Assembly (NCBI RefSeq): GCF_009769735.1
Contig: NZ_WSRO01000002.1
Span: 7,179,001 to 7,243,000, forward strand
Direction: 5' to 3'
Length of the DNA stretch: 64,000 nt
Source: Streptomyces sp. BA2
GTDB lineage: Bacteria; Actinomycetota; Actinomycetes; Streptomycetales; Streptomycetaceae
Positions 1 to 7,458 of the stretch are shown piece by piece. Under the pieces are notes generated by a model. It was not told the DNA's origin. It did no database searches and was given only the letters and a program-made list of their open reading frames with translations. Each line of letters begins with the position of its first letter. The stretch's first letter is position 1. Made by a program: the position numbers and the translations under genes.

Positions 1-374
1 GCGTAGCCGTTGATCGAGGGGGAGGGGCCGATCCAGCCGATGTCGATCGAACCGGAGTTGAGCGCCTCGATCTCGTCCGGGCCCGCGTTGAAGTCCTGAG
101 CTTTGATCTTCGTGCCGCCCAGTTCCTTCTGGAACTGCCCCTCTTGCAGGCCCACCAGCGCCGTGCCGTGCGTCAGGTTGGGGAAGTAGCCGACCTTGAC
201 TTCCTTCAGGCCTCCGATGGGCGCACCCTTGGCGGCCACCTTCTCTGTGTCGTCCTTGGCCTTGGATCCGTACCCGCAGGAGGTCAGCACCACAGCGAGC
301 AGCGGCAGGGCGGCGACGGCGGCCAGGGCACGGCGGCCGCCGGTGGTGCGTGGAGTGCGGAAGCTGGCAGGCAC
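1..374 (-). CDS. SsuA-like sulfonate/sulfur ABC transporter binding lipoprotein (partial)
   Basis: The first 124 codons of a substrate-binding lipoprotein; the rest lies beyond the left edge. The GTG start at 374 has AGAGGA about ten bases upstream. A basic N-terminus is followed by a hydrophobic run and a lipobox (LTSC, then GYGS), so the protein should be exported and lipid-anchored. After it come the segment GYFPNLTHGTALVG and a region rich in GPDEIEALNSGSIDIGWIG, which are typical of aliphatic sulfonate, nitrate and taurine binding proteins (SsuA/NMT1 family). It follows cysN on the same strand after about 230 bases, so it probably feeds the sulfur assimilation operon. ATPase and permease genes would be expected further left. 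The exact substrate (sulfonate, sulfate ester or other) cannot be read from this fragment. Confidence 0.85.
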   Translation of the reverse strand, partial: MPASFRTPRTTGGRRALAAVAALPLLAVVLTSCGYGSKAKDDTEKVAAKGAPIGGLKEVKVGYFPNLTHGTALVGLQEGQFQKELGGTKIKAQDFNAGPDEIEALNSGSIDIGWIGPSPSINGY

Positions 375-500
375 GGGAGGTGGTCCTCTCGTTGGCCCGG
401 CGGTCACACCGTCAGGGCGTGGCCGGGAGATCGGCAGGTTTTCGTCTTCGCAGGTGGAACTCGCGGGGGGTGTGGGCGCGCATGCGGTGCGCGTACGTCA

Positions 501-602
501 TTACGCACATCGCCCGACTCCGCCCTGCCCGCTGCCGAGGGCGCCGCTGCCGACGCGGCCGCCCTCCTTCGCGAAGGTCGAGAAATAGTCGATCGAGGTC
601 AT
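501..602 (-). CDS. candidate 33-residue ORF directly after cysN
   Basis: An ATG at 602 lies two bases after the cysN stop codon and opens a 33-codon frame starting MTSIDYFSTFAKEG and ending at TAA 501-503. No clear ribosome binding site precedes it, so translation would depend on coupling to cysN. The rest of the 375-604 gap holds no other convincing gene. It could be a real small protein of the sulfur operon or chance; I recognise no family. Confidence 0.2.
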   Translation of the reverse strand: MTSIDYFSTFAKEGGRVGSGALGSGQGGVGRCA

Positions 603-604
603 GG

Positions 605-1975
605 TCAGAAGTCCCAGCCCTCGTCGTCCGCGGCCGGCTTGGCCTCTTCGGCCGTCTCCGTGGTGGCGAACGCGTCGCCCGCCATGCCCGCCGCGAGCGT
701 AGTGCCGTCCGCCGGGTCGATCAGGAGGAACGAACCGGTGCGGCGCGAAGCCGCGTACGAGTCGACCGCGATCGGCTCGGCGGTGCGGATCACGACGCGG
801 CCGATGTCGTTGGCGACCAGCCGCCCCGGGTCCGGGTGCTGGGAGAGGTCGTCCAGGGTGAGCCGCGAGGGGATCTCCTTGACGATCGCCTTGACCGTGC
901 GGGTGGTGTGCTTGAGCAGCACCCGCTGGCCCACGTTCAGGGCGGTGTCCGCGACGTGGCAGACCGTCGCCGTGAGGTCCTGCGAGGTCTGCGGCTGGTC
1001 GCCGCTCGGCACGATCAGGTCGCCGCGCGAGATGTCGATGTCGCTCTCCAGGAGCAGCGTCACGGACTGCGGCGTCCAGGCCACGTCCACCTGCTTGCCC
1101 AGGAGGTCGATGCCCGCGATCTTCGACGTACGCCCCGAGGGAAGCACGGTCACGGACTCGCCGACCCGGAAGGTACCCGCCGCGATCTGTCCCGCGTAGC
1201 CCCGGTAGTCGGGGTGCTCGGCGGTCTGCGGGCGGATCACGTACTGGACGGGCAGGCGCGCGTGGCAGGAGGTCAGGTCGTGGCTGACCGGGACCGTCTC
1301 CAGGTGCTCAAGGACCGTGGGGCCGCCGTACCAGTCCATGTTGGAGGACGGCTCCACCACGTTGTCACCGGCGAGCGCCGAGATCGGGATCGCGGTGATC
1401 TCCGGGACGCCCAACTCACTCGCGTACGCGGTGAATTCCTCGGCGATCTTCGCGAAGACGGTCTCCTCGTAGTCGACGAGGTCCATCTTGTTCACGGCGA
1501 GCACCACGTGCGGCACGCGCAGGAGCGCGGCGACGGCGGCGTGCCGGCGGGTCTGCTCGATGACGCCGTTGCGGGCGTCGACGAGGACCACGGCGAGGTC
1601 GGCCGTCGAGGCGCCGGTGACCATGTTCCGGGTGTACTGCACGTGGCCCGGGGTGTCGGCGAGGATGAACCGGCGCGCGGGGGTGGCGAAGTAGCGGTAG
1701 GCGACGTCGATGGTGATGCCCTGCTCGCGCTCGGCCCGCAGGCCGTCGGTGAGCAGCGCGAGGTCGGGCGCATCCTGGCCACGGCCGAGCGAGACGCGCT
1801 GCACGGCCTCCAGCTGGTCGGTCAGGACCGACTTGGAGTCGTGCAGGAGCCGTCCCACCAGGGTGGACTTGCCGTCGTCGACGGACCCCGCGGTGGCGAA
1901 CCGCAGCAGGGTGGTGGCCGAAAGCTGCTCCGTGGAGAGCGGCTTGGCCTTGTCGGGTTCGGTGGTGCTGGTCAT
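605..1975 (-). CDS. cysN: Sulfate adenylyltransferase subunit 1 (GTPase)
   Basis: The large, GTP-hydrolysing subunit of ATP sulfurylase, which with CysD activates sulfate to adenosine 5'-phosphosulfate (APS) in the cytoplasm. The 456-residue product has the elongation-factor-like G domain: P-loop at residues 30-38 (GSVDDGKST), DTPGH near residue 109 and NKMDLVD near 165, followed by beta-barrel domains. The ATG at 1975 was chosen over longer in-frame extensions because it lies two bases from the cysD stop (TAA at 1978-1980), giving tight operon spacing. There is no fused APS kinase domain; cysC is a separate gene in the same operon. Confidence 0.96.
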   Translation of the reverse strand: MTSTTEPDKAKPLSTEQLSATTLLRFATAGSVDDGKSTLVGRLLHDSKSVLTDQLEAVQRVSLGRGQDAPDLALLTDGLRAEREQGITIDVAYRYFATPARRFILADTPGHVQYTRNMVTGASTADLAVVLVDARNGVIEQTRRHAAVAALLRVPHVVLAVNKMDLVDYEETVFAKIAEEFTAYASELGVPEITAIPISALAGDNVVEPSSNMDWYGGPTVLEHLETVPVSHDLTSCHARLPVQYVIRPQTAEHPDYRGYAGQIAAGTFRVGESVTVLPSGRTSKIAGIDLLGKQVDVAWTPQSVTLLLESDIDISRGDLIVPSGDQPQTSQDLTATVCHVADTALNVGQRVLLKHTTRTVKAIVKEIPSRLTLDDLSQHPDPGRLVANDIGRVVIRTAEPIAVDSYAASRRTGSFLLIDPADGTTLAAGMAGDAFATTETAEEAKPAADDEGWDF

Positions 1976-1977
1976 GT

Positions 1978-2916
1978 TTAGAAGTACCCCTCGCGCTTGC
2001 GGTCTTCCATGGCGGCCTCGGAGAGCTTGTCGTCGGCCCTCGTCGCGCCGCGCTCGGTCAGCCGCGAAGCGGCGATCTCGGCGATGACGGCGTCCAGCGT
2101 GGTGGCGTCGGAGTCGACGGCGCCGGTGCAGGACATGTCGCCGACGGTGCGGTAGCGGACGAGCCGCTTCTCCACCGTCTCCTCGTCCTTGGGCCCGCCC
2201 CACTCACCGGCGGTCAGCCACATGCCGGAGCGCTGGAACACGTCCCGCTCGTGCGCGAAGTAGATCTGGGGGAGCTCGATGCCTTCGCGGGCGATGTACT
2301 GCCAGACGTCCAGCTCGGTCCAGTTGGACAGCGGGAACACGCGGACGTGCTCGCCGGGCGCGTGGCGGCCGTTGTAGAGCTGCCACAGCTCGGGGCGCTG
2401 GCGGCGCGGGTCCCACTGCGAGAACTCGTCGCGCAGGGAGAACACCCGCTCCTTGGCGCGGGCCTTCTCCTCGTCCCGTCGTCCGCCGCCGAAGACCGCG
2501 TCGAACTTCTCGCTCTGGATCTTCTCGGTGAGCGGCACGGTCTGGAGCGGGTTGCGCGTCCCGTCCGGGCGCTCGCGCAGCTTGCCCGCGTCGATGTAGT
2601 CCTGCACGGAGGCGACATGCAGCCGAAGCCCGTGCTCGGCGACCACGCGGTCGCGGTACTCGATGACCTCGGGGAAGTTGTGCCCGGTGTCGACGTGCAG
2701 CAGCGAGAAGGGGACCGCCGCGGGGGCGAAGGCCTTCAGCGCGAGGTGCAGCATGACGATGGAGTCCTTGCCGCCGGAGAAGAGGATCACCGGCCGCTCG
2801 AACTCACCCGCCACCTCGCGGAAGATGTGCACACCCTCCGACTCCAGGGCGTCCAGGTGGGACAGGGCGTAGGGACTGTCCGTCCCCTCGGTCACGGTGG
2901 CCACGGTGGTCGTCAT
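1978..2916 (-). CDS. cysD: Sulfate adenylyltransferase subunit 2
   Basis: The small catalytic subunit of ATP sulfurylase, forming APS and pyrophosphate from ATP and sulfate. The 312-residue protein belongs to the PAPS-reductase/PP-loop family; the PP-loop motif SGGKDS is at residues 47-52. It also has the conserved GGGRRDEEKARAKER stretch and the NWTELDVWQYI motif. The start codon at 2916 overlaps the cysC stop by four bases (ATGA), which suggests translational coupling. The length is normal for the family. Confidence 0.97.
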   Translation of the reverse strand: MTTTVATVTEGTDSPYALSHLDALESEGVHIFREVAGEFERPVILFSGGKDSIVMLHLALKAFAPAAVPFSLLHVDTGHNFPEVIEYRDRVVAEHGLRLHVASVQDYIDAGKLRERPDGTRNPLQTVPLTEKIQSEKFDAVFGGGRRDEEKARAKERVFSLRDEFSQWDPRRQRPELWQLYNGRHAPGEHVRVFPLSNWTELDVWQYIAREGIELPQIYFAHERDVFQRSGMWLTAGEWGGPKDEETVEKRLVRYRTVGDMSCTGAVDSDATTLDAVIAEIAASRLTERGATRADDKLSEAAMEDRKREGYF

Positions 2917-3518
2917 GCCAGACCCCTTTCGATGAGCAGCGCGCGCAAGGCCGCCGCGGACTCCTGCACGGTCTGGTCCTGCGACTCGATGCGCAGATCG
3001 GGTGACTCGGGTGCCTCGTAGGGGTCGTCGACGCCCGTGAGCCCGGAGATCTCACCGGCCGCCTGCTTGGCGTACAGACCCTTCACGTCGCGTACGGAGC
3101 AGACCTCCACCGGCGTGGCCACGTGAACCTCCAGGTAGGGCGTGCCGCCCGTCTGGTGGCGCCCCCGCACCGCCTCACGGCTGTCCGCGAAGGGGGCGAT
3201 CACCGGCACCAGGACCTTCACGCCGTTGCGCGCGAGCAGTTCGGCGACGAAGCCGATGCGCTGCACGTTCGTGTGCCGGTCCTCGCGGCTGAAGCCGAGG
3301 CCCGCCGAGAGGAACTCGCGGATCTCGTCGCCGTCGAGCACCTCGACCCGGTGGCCGTCATCGCCGAGCCTGGCCGCGAGTTCGTAGGCGATGGTGGTCT
3401 TGCCCGCGCTGGGCAGACCCGTGAGCCAGATGGTGGCTCCGGTGGTCACGTGCTTCTCCGATACGTTCCGGGGACCGGTGGCTTGCTGAGGCTGAGGCGC
3501 CGTCTGAGGCTGTGTCAT
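2913..3518 (-). CDS. cysC: Adenylylsulfate (APS) kinase
   Basis: Phosphorylates APS to PAPS. The 201-residue product has the P-loop GLPSAGKTT at residues 34-42, then the LDGDEIREFLSAGLGFSREDR region and the VHVATPVEVC and DDPYEAPESPDL segments typical of APS kinases. The first 25 residues are glutamine- and proline-rich and would not belong to the fold. The start at 3518 overlaps the cysH stop codon (TGATG). An internal GTG near codon 24 could give a shorter form that still contains the whole kinase domain. The gene shares its operon with a CysH that looks like an APS reductase (see findings). Confidence 0.95.
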   Translation of the reverse strand: MTQPQTAPQPQQATGPRNVSEKHVTTGATIWLTGLPSAGKTTIAYELAARLGDDGHRVEVLDGDEIREFLSAGLGFSREDRHTNVQRIGFVAELLARNGVKVLVPVIAPFADSREAVRGRHQTGGTPYLEVHVATPVEVCSVRDVKGLYAKQAAGEISGLTGVDDPYEAPESPDLRIESQDQTVQESAAALRALLIERGLA

Positions 3519-4231
3519 CAATGGATCCCGCACTCGGTCTTGGCGTTGCCCGCCCAGCGTCCGGCGCGCGCGTCCTCGCCCTCCAGGAGGCGGCGGGTGC
3601 AGGGCGCGCAGCCCACGGAGCCGTAGCCGTCCATGAGGAGGGGGTTGGTGAGGACGCCGTGCTCGGTGACGTAGGCGTCCACGTCGTCCTGCGTCCAGCG
3701 GGCGATCGGCGAGACCTTGACCTTGCGGCGCTTCTCGTCCCAGCCGACGACCGGGGTGCCCGCCCGGGTCGGGGACTCGTCGCGGCGCAGTCCCGTCGCC
3801 CATGCGGCGTACGAAGTCAGGCCCTCCTCAAGGGGCTTGACCTTCCGCATGGCGCAGCACAGGTCGGGGTTCCGGTCGTGCAGCTTCGCGCCGAACTCGG
3901 CGTCCTGCTCGGCGACGCTCTGCCGCGGCGTGAGCGTGATGACGTTGACGTCCATCACGGCGGCGACGGCGTCACGGGTGCCGATGGTCTCCGGGAAGTG
4001 GTAGCCGGTGTCGAGGAACACGACGTCCACACCGGGGCGGGCGCGCGAGGCGAGATGGGCGACGACGGCGTCCTCCATGGAGGAGGTCACGCAGAAGCGC
4101 TCGCCGAAGGTGTCGACGGCCCACTGGAGGATCTCCAGGGCCGAGGCGTCCTCCAGGTCCCGCCCCGCCTGCTCGGCGAGAGCCTTCAACTCGTCGTCGG
4201 TGCGCTGTCCTTGAGCCTGAACGGTCGTCAT
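3518..4231 (-). CDS. cysH: APS (phosphoadenylylsulfate-family) reductase
   Basis: Reduces activated sulfate to sulfite using thioredoxin electrons. The product is 237 residues. It carries the paired cysteines of iron-sulfur reductases, C125-C126 and C208-x2-C211, which bind a [4Fe-4S] cluster in bacterial and plant-type APS reductases, and the C-terminal catalytic segment ECGIH with C234. PAPS reductases of the E. coli type lack the four cluster cysteines, so APS is the more likely substrate. The ATG at 4231 is preceded by GGAGGGGAAGAG, and it overlaps the stop codon of the zinc-ribbon gene upstream by four bases (ATGA). Confidence 0.94.
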   Translation of the reverse strand: MTTVQAQGQRTDDELKALAEQAGRDLEDASALEILQWAVDTFGERFCVTSSMEDAVVAHLASRARPGVDVVFLDTGYHFPETIGTRDAVAAVMDVNVITLTPRQSVAEQDAEFGAKLHDRNPDLCCAMRKVKPLEEGLTSYAAWATGLRRDESPTRAGTPVVGWDEKRRKVKVSPIARWTQDDVDAYVTEHGVLTNPLLMDGYGSVGCAPCTRRLLEGEDARAGRWAGNAKTECGIH

Positions 4232-4407
4232 ATCTCTTCCCCTCCACCGCTGTTGCGCTGGACTCCCTGGGCGAGCAGCCCGAGGAACTTCAACTGGAAG
4301 GCCCGATTGCACGCGGCGCATTCCCATGCGCCGTGACCGGTCTCGTTGGGACGCAGGTCCTCGTCACCGCAGTAGGGGCAGTAGAAGGGCGCCGCACGCT
4401 CGCTCAC
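4228..4407 (-). CDS. 59-residue zinc-ribbon protein of the sulfur operon
   Basis: A very small gene between cysI and cysH. It starts with GTG at 4407, overlapping the cysI stop (GTGA), and its own stop overlaps the cysH start (ATGA), so it is locked into the operon by four-base overlaps on both sides. The protein has two CxxC pairs, C10-x2-C13 and C30-x2-C33, separated by a glycine-rich, charged linker. This is the pattern of a rubredoxin-like zinc or iron knuckle. A helical tail follows. Its role is unknown. Location and coupling suggest it assists sulfite or APS reduction, as a metal-binding partner or electron carrier, but that is inference. Confidence 0.88.
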   Translation of the reverse strand: MSERAAPFYCPYCGDEDLRPNETGHGAWECAACNRAFQLKFLGLLAQGVQRNSGGGEEI

Positions 4408-6101
4408 GACAGGGCCTCCTCGCTGGCGCGGGCGACCCAGGTGGCGAAGCGCTCGTCGTCCGCGCGCTCCTCCTCGAAGCGCTTGAGGACCCGCTCGACG
4501 TAGTCGGGCAGCTCGGCCGAAGTGACTTTCAGGCCACGGACCTTGCGGCCGAACCCGGCCTCAAGGCCGAGCGCGCCGCCCAGGTGCACCTGGAAGCCCT
4601 CGACCTGGTTGCCGTCGCCGTCGAGGACCAACTGCCCCTTCAGGCCGATGTCGGCGACCTGGATGCGGGCGCAGGCGTTCGGGCAGCCGTTGATGTTGAT
4701 GGTGATCGGCTGGTCGAACTCCGGGATGCGGCGCTCCAGTTCGTCGATGAGCGAGGCGCCGCGCGCCTTGGTCTCGACGATCGCCAGCTTGCAGAACTCG
4801 ATGCCGGTGCAGGCCATGGTGCCGCGCCGGAAGGGGGAGGGATTGACCCGCAGATCGAGGGCTTCGAGCCCCGCCACGAGCGACTCGACCTGAGCCTCCT
4901 CCACATCGAGCACGATCATCTTCTGCTCGGCGGTGGTGCGAAGCCGCCCCGAGCCGTGGGCGGCGGCGACATCCGCGATCTTCGTGAGCGTCGCGCCGTC
5001 CACGCGGCCGACGCGGGGGGCGAACCCGACGTAGAAGCGGCCGTCCTTCTGCTTGTGCACGCCGAGGTGGTCGCGCCAGGTGCCGGTCGGCTGCTCGGGG
5101 GCGGGCCCGTCGACGAGCTTGTACTTCAGGTACTCGTCCTGAAGGATCTGCCGGAACTTCTCCGGGCCCCAGTCGGCGACGAGGAACTTCAACCGGGCGC
5201 GGTTGCGAAGGCGCCGGTAGCCGTAGTCACGGAAGATGCCGATGACACCGCCGTACACGTCGGGCACCTCGTCCAGCGGCACCCAGGCGCCGAGCCGCAC
5301 GCCGAGCTTCGGGTTGGTGGAGAGGCCGCCGCCCACCCAGAGGTCGAAGCCGGGGCCGTGCTCGGGGTGGTTCACGCCGACGAAGGCGACGTCGTTGATC
5401 TCGTGCGCGACGTCGAGCTGCGGCGACCCGGAGACCGCCGACTTGAACTTGCGCGGCAGGTTCGAGAAGTCGGGGTTGCCGATGAAGCGGCGCTGGATCT
5501 CGTCGATGGCGGAGGATCCGTCGATGATCTCGTTCTCGGCGATACCGGCGACGGGCGAGCCGAGGATGACGCGGGGAGTGTCACCGCAGGCCTCGGTGGT
5601 GGAAAGCCCCACGGCTTCGAGCCGCTCCCAGATCGCGGGCACGTCCTCGATGCGGATCCAGTGGTACTGGACGTTCTGCCGGTCGGTGAGGTCGGCGGTG
5701 CCGCGCGCGAACTCCTGCGAGATCTCGCCGATGACGCGCAGCTGCTCGGTGGTGAGCCGCCCGCCGTCGATCCGGATCCGCAGCATGAAGTACTCGTCGT
5801 CCAGCTCTTCGGGCTCCAGGATCGCGGTCTTGCCGCCGTCGATGCCCTGCCGGCGCTGGGTGTAGAGCCCCCACCAGCGCATACGCCCACGAAGATCGTT
5901 CGGGTCGATGGAATCGAAGCCGCGCTTCGAATAGATCGTCTCAATGCGTGTCCGCACATTGAGACCGTCGTCGTCCTTCTTGAACTGTTCGTTCCCATTG
6001 AGCGGCGTGAAGTGGCCAACGGCCCACTGGCCCTCACCACGGTGACGGCTCGCCTTGCGCCGGGGCGCGGCAGTCGTGGGTTTTTCAGGGGTGGCAGCCA
6101 T
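4404..6101 (-). CDS. cysI: Ferredoxin-dependent sulfite reductase
   Basis: Six-electron reduction of sulfite to sulfide. The 565-residue protein is a siroheme/[4Fe-4S] reductase with the four cluster and siroheme cysteines C431, C437, C473 and C477 in the motifs CTGIEFC and NGCPNAC. It matches the single-chain, ferredoxin-using actinobacterial type; there is no flavoprotein (CysJ) gene nearby. The start ATG at 6101 has GAAGGA about nine bases upstream. It is the first large gene of the operon and sits behind a short cysteine-containing leader ORF and a stem-loop, which suggests cysteine-responsive control. The nitrite reductase NirA is a close relative, but the cys operon context favours sulfite. 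Confidence 0.95.
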   Translation of the reverse strand: MAATPEKPTTAAPRRKASRHRGEGQWAVGHFTPLNGNEQFKKDDDGLNVRTRIETIYSKRGFDSIDPNDLRGRMRWWGLYTQRRQGIDGGKTAILEPEELDDEYFMLRIRIDGGRLTTEQLRVIGEISQEFARGTADLTDRQNVQYHWIRIEDVPAIWERLEAVGLSTTEACGDTPRVILGSPVAGIAENEIIDGSSAIDEIQRRFIGNPDFSNLPRKFKSAVSGSPQLDVAHEINDVAFVGVNHPEHGPGFDLWVGGGLSTNPKLGVRLGAWVPLDEVPDVYGGVIGIFRDYGYRRLRNRARLKFLVADWGPEKFRQILQDEYLKYKLVDGPAPEQPTGTWRDHLGVHKQKDGRFYVGFAPRVGRVDGATLTKIADVAAAHGSGRLRTTAEQKMIVLDVEEAQVESLVAGLEALDLRVNPSPFRRGTMACTGIEFCKLAIVETKARGASLIDELERRIPEFDQPITININGCPNACARIQVADIGLKGQLVLDGDGNQVEGFQVHLGGALGLEAGFGRKVRGLKVTSAELPDYVERVLKRFEEERADDERFATWVARASEEALS

Positions 6102-6141
6102 GGGGATACGTCCTTCAAGGCGGGCTGTGGGCGGCTCTGAC

Positions 6142-6177
6142 CTGCACACTTCGCGCAGGAGGCGCGGCGGTGCGCAG
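6142..6177 (-). promoter_or_regulatory. stem-loop in the cysI leader
   Basis: On the minus strand CTGCGCAC at one end pairs with GTGTGCAG at the other over eight bases (one G-U), with a nested GCGC/GCGC helix in the loop. It lies between the leader peptide stop (6218) and the cysI start (6101), where an attenuator or sequestering hairpin would be. There is no U-tract, so an intrinsic terminator is uncertain. An effect on translation or Rho access is equally possible. Confidence 0.45.
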
Positions 6178-6217
6178 TTAAGGGGTCAAGCAGAGAGAGT
6201 CGTCGGCGCTGGTGCTG

Positions 6218-6301
6218 TCAGCTCGCCGGACACATGGCGCTGGACATGCGGCAGAGATCGACGTGACGCCGACTCACCAAGGCGATTCCAGTGCGATCCA
6301 T
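6218..6301 (-). CDS. cysteine-containing leader peptide upstream of cysI
   Basis: A 27-codon ORF starting at ATG 6301 and ending at TGA 6218-6220, about 116 bases before cysI. The peptide contains VSRRHVDLCRMSSAMC: a basic/HVDL core followed by cysteines at positions 17 and 24. Small peptides with an RRHVDL-type core ahead of sulfur-metabolism genes are known in Streptomyces as putative leader peptides. They resemble the cysteine-responsive attenuator ORFs of mycobacteria. Ribosome stalling at the Cys codons under cysteine shortage would be the likely signal. The ribosome binding site is weak, which fits a leaderless or poorly initiated regulatory ORF. Confidence 0.7.
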   Translation of the reverse strand: MDRTGIALVSRRHVDLCRMSSAMCPAS

Positions 6302-6382
6302 GACGGAAGCGTGTCACGGGACTTTCGGCCCAGTCCACCACTGTCCGTAATGTGGACACTCTTGTCCCGCTTCGTGAGACAC

Positions 6383-6398
6383 AGTGACGTGGGTCACT
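6383..6398. promoter_or_regulatory. perfect 16-base palindrome between the cys operon and a plus-strand gene
   Basis: AGTGAC-GTGG-GTCACT is a perfect six-base inverted repeat with a four-base spacer in the divergent promoter region. A second inverted repeat, TGTCC with GGACA, lies nearby at 6342-6357. Either could be the operator of a sulfur regulator. No regulator gene is adjacent, so the binding protein is unknown. Confidence 0.4.
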
Positions 6399-6782
6399 AA
6401 GCCGCCCATCTCCTCTATCCTGCTGTGCAGGCATACGGGGCGGGGGGAGTTCTCGTGTGGGCGCAGGTATGGGTGTGGCTTTCCGCCGGGCGGTGGCCTG
6501 GTCGGCTACGGGCCCCCTTTGGACTTCGAGGACTCGGTGCTCCTGATCAGCGGCTTGGTGTTGGGACCCGCCGCGGCGGTCTACGCTTTCGCCGCGTGGT
6601 CGGGTTGGTGGGGGACGGCCGCCGCGGTCGCGATGTGCGGGGCGATCACCGCCGTCGGTGCCGCGGCCTGGTGGCGCGGTATGGCCTTGGACGCCAGGGC
6701 CGCGCGGGCTAAGGATCCCATCCGTCACGTGGCCCACCTGATCGTCACCGGGCTCCGGAGCGGTGAACCCTCCCCCGTTTGA
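6384..6782 (+). CDS. hypothetical small membrane protein, start unresolved
   Basis: Coding character is clear from about 6520 to the stop at 6782. This part encodes two hydrophobic segments (VLLISGLVLGPAAAVYAFAAW and a second alanine-rich span), then a charged tail ending SGEPSPV. Upstream the frame is doubtful. The ATG at 6384 falls inside the palindrome at 6383-6398. The best ribosome binding site (GGGGGGAG before GTG 6455) serves a different reading frame, and TTG 6522 or GTG 6537 are alternative starts. This could mean a late start or a frameshift. It is divergent from the cys operon and ends three bases before the end of the convergent GNAT gene. Function unknown. Confidence 0.45.
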   Translation: MTWVTKPPISSILLCRHTGRGEFSCGRRYGCGFPPGGGLVGYGPPLDFEDSVLLISGLVLGPAAAVYAFAAWSGWWGTAAAVAMCGAITAVGAAAWWRGMALDARAARAKDPIRHVAHLIVTGLRSGEPSPV

Positions 6783-6785
6783 GCT

Positions 6786-7349
6786 TCAGGCCCCCGGCCA
6801 CGGCCCCGGGGCAGCTACATCCGGCTCCTGCTCCACCTTCGTGTCGAACAGCTTGAAGCCGCGCCGCAGGTAGTTGTCCATCGCGTGCTCGCCGTCCTTG
6901 GAGCAGGTGTGCAGCCACACCCGCTTGGTCGGGGTGAGGTCCGGCCAGCGCTCTGCGAGGTCCCAGGCGCGGCGGACGCCCTGCGAGAGCAGATGTCCGC
7001 CGATCCGGCGGCCCCGGAAGGCGGGGATGAGGCCGAAGTACACGATCTCGACGACTCCGCCCTCCTGCGCCGCCAGTTCGACGTAACCGGCCGGCGTCCC
7101 CTTCTCGTACGCCACCCACGTCTCGACGCCCGGCTTCCCGAGCTCCTCCTGCCACTGGGCGTAGGAGAGGGAGAGGCGGTCCGTCCAGTGGATGTCGCCG
7201 CCGACGGAGGCGTAGAGGAAGCGGCTGAACTCGGGGGAGGGGATCTCGGCCCTGACGATCCGCAAGTCGTCGCCCTCGGGTGCGGCGGCCGGCAGCAGAT
7301 CGGTGGGAGCGGTCTGCTCCAGGGACCAGGTGGTGACAGTGAGGCTCAT
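6786..7349 (-). CDS. GNAT-family N-acetyltransferase
   Basis: A 187-residue cytoplasmic acetyltransferase. The acetyl-CoA binding motif A is visible as VEIVYFGLIPAFRGRRIGGHLL (the RGRRIG loop), followed by a C-terminal segment with LHTCSKDGEHAMDNYLRRGFKLF, which resembles motif B of GNAT proteins. The ATG at 7349 starts the recognisable protein (MSLTVTTW). Longer in-frame extensions run into the promoter of the divergent metalloprotease. The substrate cannot be inferred. Confidence 0.85.
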   Translation of the reverse strand: MSLTVTTWSLEQTAPTDLLPAAAPEGDDLRIVRAEIPSPEFSRFLYASVGGDIHWTDRLSLSYAQWQEELGKPGVETWVAYEKGTPAGYVELAAQEGGVVEIVYFGLIPAFRGRRIGGHLLSQGVRRAWDLAERWPDLTPTKRVWLHTCSKDGEHAMDNYLRRGFKLFDTKVEQEPDVAAPGPWPGA

Positions 7350-7458
7350 ACGGGTCAGCGAATCATGGGCCGCGCACCCTGGCCAAAGGGGTCCGGGATG
7401 CGGGAAGATCCCGCAGCGCTCTGCCACCCCCCGCATTCTTCGAGCTGGAGGATGTCTC

